From Heliocidaris tuberculata (Eukaryota; Echinodermata; Echinoidea; Camarodonta; Echinometridae): a stretch of 64,000 nt of DNA. The notes beneath the pieces are model-generated. The model was not told the origin of the DNA. It did not search any database and saw only the letters and a program-made list of their open reading frames with translations. Numbering within the stretch: position 1 is the stretch's first letter; the number at the start of each line of letters is the position of its first letter. Both the position numbers and the translations under genes were made by a program. Of the stretch, positions 1 to 12,678 are shown one piece after another. The stretch lies in assembly GCA_025618425.1 (NCBI GenBank), contig CM046844.1:3276665-3340664 (forward strand), in the 5' to 3' direction.

Positions 1-70
1 TGTCATATCAACCCACATGCGCGAGATGTGCAATCAAGGACACCTATTTAAAATACGTAATTAAGGTAGC

Positions 71-400
71 TTAGCGAAATGTGGTGCATAAGCACGGGGG
101 TTTTAGACAAAAGAACGCAAGCGGCCAATCAGCGACAGCGTTTCTCGCTTCCTGGATTTTACCCCCTGGGGAACGAAGACGCTGTGTCTGACAAAAGCGA
201 TCCCGTCTCCCGGTGCTGAAAAGCCGCGATTTATTTTTGGTCTTCTCTGCAGACTCGCTGAAACCAGAGCTATCCATACAGAGAGTCCTGACATTGGAGG
301 TCGCTTCTGATTGGTCATTCATTTCATGGAGCTTCAAAAAGTTCCCTCTCATAGAGAATGTACGTGAAAGGGAACTATTGGGAGCTCCATGATCCGCCAT
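71..400 (-). CDS. Possible first exon of an unrecognised gene reading leftwards
   Basis: An open frame of 109 codons starts at 400 on the minus strand with ATG in a fair context (MADHGAPN). Just upstream of the start (about 410-460) lies a stretch rich in CG and alternating GCGC, as at many CpG-type promoters. The peptide is hydrophilic and Ser/Arg-rich, with no domain I recognise. A donor-like GGGGTAAAA lies near 160, so the coding part may end there and continue outside the window. The start region also folds on itself (GGAGCT near 380 with AGCTCC near 332), so it could be a repeat end instead. Weak candidate. Confidence 0.2.
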   Translation of the reverse strand: MADHGAPNSSLSRTFSMRGNFLKLHEMNDQSEATSNVRTLCMDSSGFSESAEKTKNKSRLFSTGRRDRFCQTQRLRSPGGKIQEARNAVADWPLAFFCLKPPCLCTTFR

Positions 401-1636
401 GTTTTAAACTAAGAGCGCGTACGCGCATGCTCATTGTGCGCGTGTCACAACTCTCTCTATCAACGCGCTCTGGTTGAAACGCTATAGCCCCCTCTACGGC
501 TACATTATTGTGTACTTCTACGTGTTTTTTCTCTACGCGGCAAACCACTCTTATGACGGGTCAAGTCTGCGGGACACATTCATGATGATCCGTTGTATTA
601 AATTTTCTCAATACGTATCTATCTATTCTTGTATTTATATACTTCAATAAAAACACTTGTAAATAACAATCTAATTGTTTCGTTCTATCTTACTGGGGAC
701 TCTAAAACTAGCATTTACTAAGAGCAGTGAGTCTATCAGTATCGAAATTCTCTGTCTTTTAAAAATATTTTAATATATATTTTTCATGGTAGGCTAAAAT
801 CAGTATGTGGGCTTTATCGTTTAACGATGGAATTCAAGAGGAACATCGATTTGAATACCGTTTTAAACATGTTTTCCTCATGAAGAGTATTATTGTTTAT
901 TCATAAATATTATTTATTTCTTCTTTCATGGTTAAAACAAATATCCGAGAGAGTCTGGATCATTATTACGAGGTTAAAAGTATTGCGTGCCTTCAAATAT
1001 ATTGCTCTTATTGACTTCAGTTATTTCTGCCCATCACCTTTTTCTGTCAATGACCTCTTCCTAATTGAGATCCCAATCTCCGTCAGAATTTTGTGCAGTA
1101 ATATATGCGCCCACAAGTATAAAGTGCATGAAATAGTAGGTAAAAGGTTCGAAATTCGAAGGAAATCGTAATTTATGATTGCCTTGCTTCAGTCTTATAA
1201 TCACAAATCCAGAGGGACAGGGTTACATGTCCCCCCCCCCCCCCCCAACATGATGGTAATTGTCATTATGGTGATGATGATGATGTCGATGATACTACTA
1301 CTAATGATAATAATTACATTATTAATAATATTAGTAAGGCAAAAGATTGTTTTCTTGTTATATTGTGATAAGGATGTGCACTGATGAATATTTCGGATTA
1401 TATTGTAGATATTCTTGCTGTCATGGCAATAAAATTTCAAAGTAATTTAGAAGCTCGAGGGGGGGGGCTGTAAAGGTTGCGCCGTGGCTAATTATTTACA
1501 TACATCAGCCAATCCTTTTCAGTTGTTTATCCATTCCTGAGTAGCCTACTGAAGCAGGGAATGATAACATATAAAAACGGAGAGAATAGAGCCCCGTTCA
1601 TTTGTCAGTAGTCGGAAAATTAGTCAACGTAGAGCA
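401..1636. other. Unassigned AT-rich sequence
   Basis: No gene is recognised. The stretch holds a CG-rich patch (410-460), a poly-C run (about 1231-1246), GAT/GATGAT microsatellite-like sequence (1270-1300) and a short G run near 1459. The 92-codon frame at 893-1171 has no domain or coding character. Confidence 0.5.
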
Positions 1637-1761
1637 GGGGCAGCGCACCCGGGGGCCAGGGGCACAGTGCCCTCCCCACTTTTCAAGTACCCCAAAAGTG
1701 CCCTTTTTACATCTAAAAAAATGCCCCCTTCCTCTCTGATAAGTGCCCTTTTTACTACTAA
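1637..1761. mobile_element. Possible terminus of a CAGGGGC-type DNA transposon, cut by the gap
   Basis: CAGGGGCAGCGCACCCGG and the G/C-rich segment after it look like the ends of the non-autonomous hAT-like elements found elsewhere in the window. The other end is not seen because an N block starts at 1762, so the call is tentative. Confidence 0.3.
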
Positions 1762-2261
1762 NNNNNNNNNNNNNNNNNNNNNNNNNNNNNNNNNNNNNNN
1801 NNNNNNNNNNNNNNNNNNNNNNNNNNNNNNNNNNNNNNNNNNNNNNNNNNNNNNNNNNNNNNNNNNNNNNNNNNNNNNNNNNNNNNNNNNNNNNNNNNNN
1901 NNNNNNNNNNNNNNNNNNNNNNNNNNNNNNNNNNNNNNNNNNNNNNNNNNNNNNNNNNNNNNNNNNNNNNNNNNNNNNNNNNNNNNNNNNNNNNNNNNNN
2001 NNNNNNNNNNNNNNNNNNNNNNNNNNNNNNNNNNNNNNNNNNNNNNNNNNNNNNNNNNNNNNNNNNNNNNNNNNNNNNNNNNNNNNNNNNNNNNNNNNNN
2101 NNNNNNNNNNNNNNNNNNNNNNNNNNNNNNNNNNNNNNNNNNNNNNNNNNNNNNNNNNNNNNNNNNNNNNNNNNNNNNNNNNNNNNNNNNNNNNNNNNNN
2201 NNNNNNNNNNNNNNNNNNNNNNNNNNNNNNNNNNNNNNNNNNNNNNNNNNNNNNNNNNNNN
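1762..2261. other. Assembly gap of 500 N
   Basis: Exactly 500 consecutive N. A round number suggests a placeholder, so the true distance is unknown. It falls in a G/C-rich repeat. Confidence 0.99.
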
Positions 2262-2570
2262 TAATTGTAATGAACGAAATAACTAAATACGTCCACATCA
2301 CAGACTCTAACCTAGACTAGTGCCGACTCGGGGCAGTTGCGCCATCGTTTCTCATGCAAATAACAATTGACGGACTACATGTGCAAGGTAAGAAAAAACC
2401 TCATCCGTCCTGCCGAAACTGTGTAGATATAATCTTTTTTGGTCTTGCGATTGCCAGCCAGTACCAGATTGATAAGCCACAGAGCTCCTACAGCTATTTC
2501 AGCTGTTTACTCTAAAACTCCTATCGCGACTTATTGGTCGTTTGTGCTGCTGGAGGGTCACAAATATATC
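2262..2570. other. Unassigned sequence between gap and foldback element
   Basis: I see no coding or repeat structure here. Confidence 0.4.
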
Positions 2571-2741
2571 CTTGACAGGCCCGTAACTAGGAATTTTTGC
2601 GAGAAAAACGACATTGATTATTTATAGATTTGCCAGATTAGGAAGTTACGGGACAAAATCGAAATAAAATATATTAAAATAGACGGAAAGATCGCCGATC
2701 CGATATTTTATCACGTTATTTTTCCTTTCCATCATCTCTCC

Positions 2742-3230
2742 CTCACTATGTATTTTGTTCAAAAGTTTTGGAGATTAGCAAAACTATACATTTTTGGAAT
2801 CGGTAGAACATGGGGAATCCGAAAATCGATGTTGGCATTTGCACGAAACCCTGACCGAGCAACCATTTTGGATTTTCAAAATGGCCGCCATATGTACTAG
2901 TATTGAACACTTTTGAAGATATTTTTTGTAACAGAACCTCATTCTCTCATTTTTGCGATACCATATTAAAGGGCATTAAATTCTCTACAACATGATACCA
3001 CATTCGCTGGGTTTCGTGATGATTTATATAACAATTTTGGGCAGAAAATGTGATTTTTATAATTTTTTTTCAAATATATGAATTGCTTCAAAATACATAT
3101 TTCTCCATATTTCAAAAGTCCATTTCACTAATGACTTCCAACTTTACAGAAAAACACACCCATATTTAAAGTCAATATCATATGAAAATTACAAGTTCAT
3201 TGCTTATCTAACAAAAAAAAACTTATAGTA
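2742..3230 (+). repeat. Left inverted arm of the foldback element
   Basis: This arm pairs, imperfectly, with 5420-5935. Shared landmarks in reverse order are a GGAGATTAGCAAAACTATAC stretch, the palindromic GGCCATTTTG/CAAAATGGCC block and the ATATTAAAGGGCATTA motif. Confidence 0.7.
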
Positions 3231-3399
3231 ATCTAAAGTTAACACTTCGATATTTGCTAAAACAAAGAAATAATGCCAAGAGCTGCCTTCTAATCACGTT
3301 CACTATGTATTTTTGTTCAAAATTTTTGGAGATTAGCAAAACTATACATTTTCGGAATCGTTAGAGCATGGATAAGCAAAAAAATGATGTTGGCATTTG

Positions 3400-4240
3400 C
3401 ACAAACACCGGCATGGTGGCCATTTTCGCTATACATCTTCTTCTAACGCTTCCTCGCATTTTATGGAGGCCATTTTGGATTTTCAAAATGGCATAAATGT
3501 AATATATAAGTTGTCCTATCTCTGCTTCTGGTCACCCTAGGAACTTAGCAAAAATATTCTAATCCTTCTTTTTCTTGGTCGATAAAACATTTAGCGACAT
3601 AATTAGACTTCCAATCTTAATGCGTCATCGCATATGGCGCCCATTTTGTATATCAAAAAGGCACTCAACCTATAGCAACTTAACAGAATATGCTAGTACT
3701 ATGTTTCCTGGGTCAGGAAAACGATTAGTGACATAACTGAACTTCCAATCTCAACGCTTCATTGGACATGGTGGCCATTTTTAATTTTCAAAGTGGCCGC
3801 CACATTTACATTTTTCCCCTACGTTGGCTTCTTTTCAACGTAGAAACTGAATGAAATAATTATGCTAATCCTCGTTTCTAGGGTTGAGAAAACAATCTGT
3901 AACATTACTAGACTTCTACTCCCAACGCTTCATCGATCGTATATGGCGGCCATTTTGGATTTTCAAATTGACCGCAATGAAATATGATATTGCCCTATCT
4001 CTGTTTTAAGACAACCTAGAAACTTATTGGAATAGTCTAATACTATGTTTCCAGGGTCTCAGAAAAACATTGGTGACGTCATTAGACTTCCCATCTCAAC
4101 GCTTCATGTGGTTTCCTTCTTGGATTTTCAAAATGTCCGACATAAAATGCATATTTTGCCCTTTCTCTATGGTCAACATAAAAACTACATGAAATATGAT
4201 AAGCTTATTTTTCCTTGATAAGGGAAATATTTGATGCTAT
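3400..4240 (+). repeat. Diverged tandem repeats of about 170 bp
   Basis: Four to five units each carry AGACTTCCAATCTCAACGC-like sequence, then ATGGCGGCCATTTTGGATTT-like sequence, then CCTATCTCTG. Copies of the first motif start near 3604, 3740, 3908 and 4080. The units have diverged, so the array is old and sits between the arms of the foldback element. Confidence 0.6.
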
Positions 4241-4981
4241 CACAAACTTATAATCTTGAATCTTCCTTCACTTTAAGCCTTTGGGGCGGCTAGGGGCCCT
4301 CAGACAAATATCATTGCCTCTCTAAATTGAAACTGTGCCACGTTCTGGCTTTTGTCCTTGAAATTTTGCACATATTTTGACACCAGGTTTAGACAAATTA
4401 TGCAGTCATGCTATATTTTGGTTTCTAATTTTCTTCTCTTCAGGCAAGAATTTTATTTTTGTACAATTTGAATGAAAAAAATCATTTTGATTTTATTTTT
4501 TTGTAGATCATTTGTAATTTTCCTCTTCTTTCATTATCCCTTTTCTATCTGAATATTGATTTGGACAAAAGACCCTCTAATAACAGACCTATAAATCAAG
4601 ATATATGGTTGAAAAACGATTGAATGCACATGAAATAAAGTCACTTTTAACGACTTTTGTTTTTTCAGTCTACGAATTTTCCTTCGAGCCTCTTGCCCGA
4701 ATGTAAACTTTACTTTCAGCCCACAGTTTAAGTTAAACTTTAGAGGGGAAGGGGGGGGGGGGGGGGAGAAGGGTAAGGCATTGGCAGATATTTTTCCAGT
4801 AACCATGATATTTTAAATGATTTGTCAAGGCTCATTGATTTTCTTGTCTCGTTTTTAATAGCAGAAAGACGGGGGGGGGGGGGGGAGCATGGACATGTAG
4901 GGGGTGCAAGTTCTGTACCCTATAATCTAGTATATATATTACGTGTGTTGGAGTGTGAATCATGAATATCACTTGAAACCA

Positions 4982-5120
4982 GGGGAGCGTTTCATCAAGT
5001 GTTTTGCCAGTGATTTTTCACCGACAACTGTTATAAGCTACTGAAATCCTTGCATCTGATTGGCTGAGAGCAAACTTGTCGGTAAAAATCACTGACAAAA
5101 CGCTTGATGAAACGCTCCCC
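4982..5120. mobile_element. 139-bp palindromic MITE (GGGGAGCG family)
   Basis: GGGGAGCGTTTCATCAAG at the left is matched by CTTGATGAAACGCTCCCC at the right, and most of the length is self-complementary. It shares its ends and internal core with the copy at 31398-31536, and the core only with 34414-34559. It is nested in the foldback element, so it is younger than that insertion or moved with it. Confidence 0.85.
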
Positions 5121-5419
5121 AGGTTTCCTCATACATTATTGGAAAGTTAGCCTTTTTATTTCTCAACACACATCATCGGTTATTAGGCACGTTTGTATCG
5201 TAACAACGGGAACTAATAAACAATTGTATATCAATAAAATATGATCGTACTGAATCATCTGACATCACACTTCCTATTAAAATACTCATCTGCATGACAA
5301 TAGCATGTACTACCGAAATAATCCATTTCACGTCTCCCAATGTTTTCCATTGTCAGGGAGAAGGCAGCACTTAGTAACCACTTTTGTTATCGATTCTCTA
5401 CTTTAGCTAATATCAAAGT

Positions 5420-5935
5420 GTCAAATTTAAAGCGCTATAACTGTTTTGTTTGATAAGCTATGAACTTGTAATTTTTTATATGATATTAACCGTACATGTG
5501 GGCATTTTTCTGAAAAGTTTGAACTAATTCGTGAAAATAACTTTTGAAGTAATGAGAAATGCGTATATATTTTGAAGAAATTCGTATTTGTAAAAAAAAT
5601 ATGTAAACAATCACATTCTTGGCCAAGAACTGTATCGCAAATCATCACCAAACCCACTAAATATGGTATCATGTTTAAAAAAAATGTAATGCCCTTTAAT
5701 ATGATGATACATACATGGTAAGATGAGGCTCTGTTAAAAAAAATATCTTCTAATTTGTTCAATACGAGTTACACATAGCGGCCATTTTGAAAATCCAAAA
5801 TGGCCGCTATGCGGTGATTTGTGCAAATGCCAACATCAATTTTTGAATTTCACATGTTCTAACAATTATAAAAATGTATAGTTTTCCTAATCTCCAAAAA
5901 ATTTGAACGAAAGCCCATTTTCTTACATAGTGAAC
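5420..5935 (-). repeat. Right inverted arm of the foldback element
   Basis: Inverse partner of 2742-3230. It includes a near-perfect small palindrome at about 5777-5812 built on GGCCATTTTG/CAAAATGGCC. Confidence 0.7.
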
Positions 5936-6025
5936 CAGACTACTTCTTATTTTTTTCAAGCGGACCTCTGCTCGTCAACCCAATGACCCCCCCCCCCCCC
6001 ACCCCCTAGTTACGGGCCTGCTTGA

Positions 6026-8150
6026 GAAATACTGGTTTCAAAAGTGTCCAAGATATGACCACTTATGTATTTGATTCACTTTGGTCGGCATCATACCAAG
6101 TTGCTTCATTTTCGAAAGGAATGCAGCAAAGATACGTCTGTTTTCAAAGTTCTTAACTTTAATAATGTGTAAATATATCCAAGTTATGACCACTGATGTA
6201 TTTGATCAGCTTTGGAAATTTTTATGCCACACCCAGTATTTACCGTGTTCAGAGATTAATGGTCAGCATCTTTAACCAAAATTGGGACCAAATATTTCTC
6301 TATTGGGCATACGAATTCCTAGTTTTGATTTGTCCCCAAAACAAGGCCTATAAAAACTGTTTCATATACTATAACAAGGAAATGTTCTTGCTTTTATTAG
6401 AAAAAAAATCATGCCCATTAAAAAATTCCTGTTAACACTCATTGCCCGGAATTGCCTGGTAACAATAATCAGGGCTCTTCCATAGAAATGAAATGAAATG
6501 AAATTTCTAATTTAAAAAAAAATCTAATTGTGCATGGCTCGGATTGATTATAATCGTGTTCTCAATTTTTCTCAATTTTTCTCAATTTCAGCCAATAGAA
6601 TTATTGAAACATTTCCTCTTCTGCTCTTTGTTGATATAAATATTTTCTTGCATAAAATGTTAAAATCAACTTGGGTAGGGATTCCCCCACGTTTTATTTC
6701 CCAGCGGTCTAATATATTCGCTCTATAACTTCCTTTTAAGGAAGTCCAAAGTCCACAAAGATATAAAGAAATCAATACTCGTGTATTTCAATGCTAAATG
6801 TTGTTATTACAAATATTAATCTACATCAGAATGGGGGAGAGATGGCATTTATCGTCAGCGAACAAAGTCAGTCCAAGGGGCTCCGATGGGCTTCCTTTGT
6901 AAGCGAGGCCAGCGGGTTTTATTTTTCATTTTTGTGTCATTTGAAAAATAATAATAATAACTAGAGTTGAACAAATACAACTATACAGGTGAGCTGTGGA
7001 ATAATAATCAAATAAGAAGTATTCTATGCAGTGGTGCAGTAGTAGATGTGGTTATTGTCTCAGCACAGAAACTTTTTCAACATATTTAATCCATGGAACA
7101 GGCAAAGAACTTCTCCCAGTCACACTCATATTTATGTATATTTTTAAATTATAATAATACTTGATGAAATGTTAAGTTGAAGGTGGGTAGTTTGGTATTG
7201 TGTAGTATAGTTTAATTTAGCTACATTAGATTATACTTGTATGGAATATTGTGGAAAAGGGGGGAATGCAACCCCTAGAACACCAATATTAGGAAATTAG
7301 AAGTCTTTTTTATTTCTTAAATATCTTACCTTTTGTGATAAATAATAAAGACGATAATAAAGATGATATGTTGATGATGATTGCAATCACCATGATAATG
7401 GTAATGATGATGGTAATGATGATGGAATGCTGATGATACTATTTTCTGCTACTACTACTACTATTACTACTACTGCTGCTGCCCCAAATATTGATCATAT
7501 TAATAGTAATCAGGCACGATCATCATCATAATTATACGAATCATTAAGGATTCTGCTATTTGCAACAGTATGATTGATGACAGAGATAACATTTTTTTGT
7601 GGTGATAATTTACCAAAGACTATGACTACTTATACATTTATTTGTTATTTATTTTGTATTATTTATTTTATACTGCAGGGTTGGTCTGTTCAGTTATGCA
7701 AAACTGCTTTCCAAGGGCGCCTTGCAGTTTAACAAATCTTTCTACATGAAAATACAAAATACATAACAGTTATGTGACAGGTAAATTACACCAATTTTTT
7801 TTTTAATGGAGAGTGAATTAATGGTATTATAAAATGTACATATATGTATTTGAATAGTAATAATATCATTCCATTGAGTCAAGATTTAAAGCTTTGCATA
7901 GTTTTTTAAAAACTTAGCAATGGGTGTACACGTCTAGACATTACCATGGAGTGCAGTAATTAAACTGGCTCAAACATAATTATGCAAAAGAATTTCTTTT
8001 ATTTTCTTTCTTTGGGCGGGGTAGTTGGAGGGGGCATTTTAAAGAATAACGTGACCTATAATGTGTAATTCGTTAGCATATTAATGATTCTAGTTATTAA
8101 AGTACGTATAAGATTATTTTGTATTTTTAAAAACAAGAACACAGTATTGA
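6026..8150. other. Intergenic AT-rich DNA with simple repeats
   Basis: No gene is recognised. A short motif (GAGTTGAACAAATACAACTA, from about 6964) recurs near 12980 as part of a dispersed repeat. TGATGATGG and ACTACT microsatellite-like sequence occupies 7360-7480. The strand 7650-8150 may be the 3' part of the LINE relic that follows. Confidence 0.5.
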
Positions 8151-8153
8151 TAC

Positions 8154-8360
8154 TTATACATTTATTCTTGAGTTTTTGTATCTTATCCCTTTTGCACAGC
8201 TTCCCCAAAATGTACTACAATAATCAATATAAGGTAAAATCATAGATATATTAATATTTATATAAGGAAATACATATTTAGTATGGCTACAAGTTGTAAA
8301 CATATTGTAAATATGTGTTAGGTTGGTTAGACAAACTAATTTGATGTAGAATATAACCAC
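8154..8360 (-). pseudogene. LINE reverse-transcriptase C-terminal relic
   Basis: The minus-strand frame contains LPYIDYCSTFWGS, the signature that follows the reverse transcriptase domain in CR1/L2/Jockey-type non-LTR elements, in which an LxxxxLPxxxYCxxxWG pattern is typical. It is only 68 codons, with no recognisable continuation, so it is a decayed fragment. Confidence 0.55.
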
Positions 8361-9245
8361 GGCAGTTCAACAGATTTAGTAGCCTTTAAAGGGGGAATGA
8401 CATGCGAAAGAGCACATTTTTGGTAAAAAAAAAAAATAGTTGCACATTCATAAAAATTGTGAATCCTTGAAAATTAATTGAATTTTCATGGATCTGTTTG
8501 CAGCGGTTTGTGGTGTGTACCGCTAGTTAGATAGGAACAATCACAATTACAATTATTTCCGTAATGGTGACGTTCAAAGCCCTAGTTATATTTTCGACAC
8601 CTTTTTTTTTTATTGCATCTGTGCAGAGGCATGACAGGCGTATGGTAAAATTTCGACAGTAGGGCTGACGTTTTTAACCCTAATTTCAACAGTTCGAGAT
8701 TTAGGCGAGCAATGGAGCAAAAGACTTACACTTTTCTATATTGTAGTGAGAATGATTAACATACATGTTATGAATGAACTAAATAAGATATAAAAATTTT
8801 AAATGGCCCCTCCCGCTGCCTGAGTATGGGGTGCAGGTTGACCGAATAATTGTCACTTAAATATCTCTGGGGGAGGGGGCTGCAACCCCACGGACCTTGT
8901 AAGAAATTATCGCAAAGGACACAAAAGCATTCAGTAAACTCTAAATAACTGTTTCTCTGCAGTTGTGTGTGGTTCTGTGTAGAATTTATCATTGTCTAGT
9001 TTTAAAGTATTTTTGGGTGGACTAACTTTATGTGCAGTGACCGCACGTGTATTTCCTCATAGGTTGTGTAAACAATGAAAAAAAAAATCAACTTTCAGTT
9101 TCAAATAATGCCTTCCCGTGAATGGCAAGTAATCATATCATATTCAGTCCATTTTTCTAACGACGAAACCAATGTAATGTGTCATCATGACCATACGTCA
9201 TTCAAAGTATGTTGAATTTGGTATCAAATTGTAGCAAACTCTATA
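8361..9245. other. Unassigned intergenic sequence
   Basis: No gene or clear repeat is recognised. The 8768-8992 minus-strand frame has no coding character. Confidence 0.4.
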
Positions 9246-9419
9246 AGGCTGGGGCCGCGGAGCGTTTTTGAAAGTGGGGAGGGGGGGGGGCTGATTTGAT
9301 TTCACTCATTTATGACAATTTTGGAACCTTTTTCCCGAAATATTATGAAACGTGTCTACTACAAAGTGTGGGGGGGGGGGCTGCAGCCCCCAGTCCCTCC
9401 GTTGTTCCGCGGCCCATGT
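9246..9419. mobile_element. Short G-rich element with GGCCGCGGA ends
   Basis: GGGGCCGCGGAGCG on the left is inverted as CGTTGTTCCGCGGCCC on the right, with two G runs and an AT-rich middle. A clean target duplication was not found. The structure matches a small non-autonomous DNA transposon. Confidence 0.5.
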
Positions 9420-9913
9420 TAGGAATATGATCATGATGAAACATGACATTGGTTTCGTCGTTAGACCTCTCACATTTCCGTTATAATTATGTAAATCCAT
9501 GTAAATTACCTTATTACAATACACACAAAATTTGCATAATCAACATGTAGTCTGTACCATACGCCATTACATATATGTATTCTGTGTTGCCTTTTGAGAG
9601 AAACACTGCAATCCTAGTAAAATCAAGAATTGAGGAATAAACTAAGATTTTGTGTTAGTTATACGCAATGAAATACAATTTTCTAATCATGAACTGATTA
9701 TAGTTATGCTTTCTATGCCCCTTTTCTTCAGATGATTTTTCAATTATTACGTAATTGGTCGGGCGAATAGTCTGCTTCTAGATTCACAGTTTTCATGCAA
9801 ATTTTGTGAGCGCGTGACTTCACCAACGTACACGTGCGCACACGCACATTATGCTGCATTTATTTATCATGTCATTAACTTGTATTATGCAAACTATGGT
9901 TACGTTATTCATT
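9420..9913. other. Unassigned intergenic sequence
   Basis: Nothing was recognised apart from alternating GCGC/CACACG patches near 9810-9850. Confidence 0.4.
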
Positions 9914-10300
9914 GTAGAGATATAGCAGTTGCTGGCATTTAACGAAATGGCGCCAAGATGACTTCACGATGCAATGACTGTATTGAAGACCATAGGATAC
10001 CGAGACCACTACCATATCTACCATTGTACCAAATTTGACTACATTTGAAAAAAACCCCGTTTTTAAAAGATATTATGCGTACAAAAAAGTGGGTAGAAAT
10101 ATAAATAAACAAAATGCTCCGATTTTTACAATATGGCGGCTAGATTACGTCACGAAACAATGAACGCGTTGAAGAAGTTCCGGTGCCGAGACAATAACCA
10201 TATCTACCCTTGTGCCAAATTTGATTGCATTTGACCTAGCCGTTTTTGAGATATTGTGTGCGTACAAAACAGTGGACCATAAGAAACATAATACGAAAAA
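9914..10300 (+). repeat. Two adjacent copies of a dispersed ATGGCG repeat
   Basis: Copy one (about 9914-10095) and copy two (about 10122-10300) share AATGGCGCC-like sequence, GATGACTTCACGATGCA-like sequence and ACCATATCTACCATTGTACC. A third copy is at 13936-14095. They do not code for protein. The family is unknown to me. Confidence 0.6.
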
Positions 10301-10532
10301 TTCATACCTTGTGAACAAGAATGAGGTGGTCTGTCTTTTAATGTTCAATTGTTTCATAAAATGATGATTAAGATGAGTCCAATGATAATGTTGATGGATT
10401 ACGATAATGATTTTGATAATAAGATGACTATAAAACGGATGATCATGATGATGAATAGTAATGTTCCTGTACAAATCTTTTAAGTGACTGACTGTGCCAC
10501 TTCCGAGATATGAAAATGACGCCAGAACACCG

Positions 10533-10880
10533 TTTTGACGCTTTGCTGAGTGCTGACGCAAGATTGATGTTACGTCAGTTATGTCCATAAGGCTGATTTT
10601 GACTATTAAGTACTATAGATAAACCAAGTTTCAGCTTGAATGACCATGCTATTTTAGAGATATAGAAATAATGTCAGAACAATGTTTTGACGCTCTGTTG
10701 ACGCAAGGCCTACGTGACGTCATTAATATTGATGGAACAGATTATGACTTTTTAGTACTATAATTGTACCAAGTTTCAACTTGACGTTCTGCTGACGCAA
10801 CGTTGACGTGACGTCATTCGCCTTGACGCGTTTTAATCTTCTAATAAAGGTTCATCATTGTGCCAAATTTGAAAATGTTT
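10533..10880 (+). repeat. Three diverged units with GCTGACGCAA and GACGTCA motifs
   Basis: Units start near 10533, 10685 and 10783. Each carries TTGACGCT or TTGACGTT, then TGACGCAA, then ACGTGACGTCATT, and the first two also hold ACCAAGTTTCAACTTGA-like sequence. This is a short, old tandem cluster next to the ATGGCG repeats. Confidence 0.5.
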
Positions 10881-11969
10881 CACCTTGCCGTTTGTAAGAT
10901 ATGATCATGTGTATAATTTACAAAACTAAGTCTATGGAAAACTAGCAGGAGCCCGTGAAAATAAGGGGCCCATTTGTGAATTAATTTAATGTGAACCCCC
11001 CCCCCCCCCCCACTCAAAATTTCTGGCCGCAAATGCGCTACCTCTGTCTGTTTCGTCTGTTTCGTTTCTTTACTCCACATTCTGAGCTTTGCTCTGCTTG
11101 TACTTTTAGTGAATCTGATACTTCTATAAATCCGTTTAGCTTTTTATTGCATCCTAATCAGAATTACTCTACACGGGAGCCTAATCATTTATAAGCAAAT
11201 GCTTTTTATTTAGGCTCCCACATTTTACATTTTTTCTTCTTTTTTTGTCAGTTGTTCATATATCTCTATTTACCGTACATTATACTTGATTTGAGTTCTT
11301 TACACGTATGTTTTGAAATTGACAAATATGCTTGTAAAATGTGAAATGTTTCGATGTAAAAGTGGAACAAATAAACGTCAACTTCAACTTTAAAAAAGAA
11401 AAAGAAAAGAAAAGAAAAAGGAAACGAAACGAAAAGGAAAACATTCAGAAAATAAGGAAAGGAAAAGGGAAGGAAAAGAAAAGAAGGAAAACCTGGAAAT
11501 TTATTATTGGGGCAAAATGCTTCAGCTCCCTTCGAGAAAATGTGCCCGTAAGAATACAGTCATGCGGAAGCAGAATATGAGAATGATAAAGATGAAAGAT
11601 GGTGAGGAAAGAATGAGAAAAACAATACAGAAAAAAAAAGAAGAGACGATTTCATACGGCCCGCCAAAGAGTCTAGTACAGAAAAGAACCCAGTCGTTCA
11701 ATTCTTATTTTTTATGCACTATGTGAATACCTAATACATCATCCCAGCTATTGGTAGGAATAAGAGACTCAAAATATTTGGTCACTCTCTCTCGCAAATA
11801 AGATATCATAACCCTGTATCCTACCACGTACATGTATATAGAAAAAAAAAAGATTTATTATTTGAAATTGCATGGAGAGGTATCTTTATCTCCCGGGATG
11901 GGCCATTCGAGTATGTATGAATAGACGTATTAGGCAGGAAGCAGTGGGCTGCATACTCTAATATATTTC
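10881..11969. other. Low-complexity intergenic DNA
   Basis: Holds a poly-C run (10997-11012), a long A/G-only tract with AAAAGGAAA-type units (11390-11490) and A/G-rich sequence to about 11660. Frames here (11341-11580, 11517-11726) are Lys/Arg-rich by base composition only. Confidence 0.5.
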
Positions 11970-12248
11970 TACAATTACAATAAAATTAATAGATACATTC
12001 ACAAATCCCCCATCCTCCAATCCCCCCCCCCCTCCCCCGCCGCTATCTACGAACGTGGCTCCATTGATTTCATTTTTTCTACCACTAAAATATAATTAAT
12101 TGATTCATTCACATACCCCCCCCCCCTCCTCGCGCTATCAACTCCAGTCATTTCATTTTTTTTTTCTACAATGATATTTAAACTAATTCATGCATTCACA
12201 TATCCGCCATCGCCCCACCGCCCCCTATCTACGCCCATGACTCCAGCA
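11970..12248 (+). repeat. Three tandem units of about 100 bp with C tracts
   Basis: Each unit has AATTAAT(A/T)GAT-CATTCACA, then a C-rich block, then CTATCTACG or GCTATCAAC, CTCCA and a CATTTTTT-CTAC stretch. Units begin near 11970, 12070 and 12165. Confidence 0.55.
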
Positions 12249-12678
12249 CATGATTAACGGATTAAAGGATTAACGCCCCTATACGTGCCCCTGAAAGGGA
12301 AAGAGTGAGTACTTGGCCAACATTCATCAGCACAATATTAACAAATTAAGCTTGTCGGCTGATCTAGTTATAATCAATAAAATCCGTCTGGTTGGGGTTT
12401 AAAAACATACATGTACTTTTACAATAGACTCTGCTCTCACTGAGCAGATTCCGGAAAGTTTTTTTCTTTTTTTTTTCTTTAAAGAAACAAAATGGATTTA
12501 GAATCTACTCAAATATACGATAAAATGAATTTACCATCAAATAAAAAATGACGATATTTCAGCCTAAACTGTTTCCAATCTTGAAATAAGCAACCCAGTG
12601 AGGCATTTACCTGTTTACTGCCGTTTTTGGATGTAGAATCTATTCGGATATACGGTAAGATGAATTTATCATCAAATA

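Larger units (their letters stand above)
2576..6020. mobile_element. 3.4-kb foldback DNA transposon, non-autonomous
   Basis: The left end reads CAGGCCCGTAACTAGG and the right end is its inverse, CCTAGTTACGGGCCTG. Both are flanked by CTTGA (2571-2575 and 6021-6025), a likely 5-bp target duplication. Long inverted arms lie inside the ends (2742-3230 against 5420-5935), with diverged tandem repeats between them. No transposase frame is visible, so it was mobilised in trans. The terminal style resembles hAT-like elements, but the 5-bp duplication is short for classical hAT. The superfamily is left open. Confidence 0.75.

Noticed and set aside
893..1171. 92-codon frame as a membrane protein
   Set aside because: The hydrophobic residues come from AT-rich sequence; no motif or splice context.
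1667..2320. Long frames across the gap region
   Set aside because: They are made almost entirely of unknown residues from the 500-N gap.
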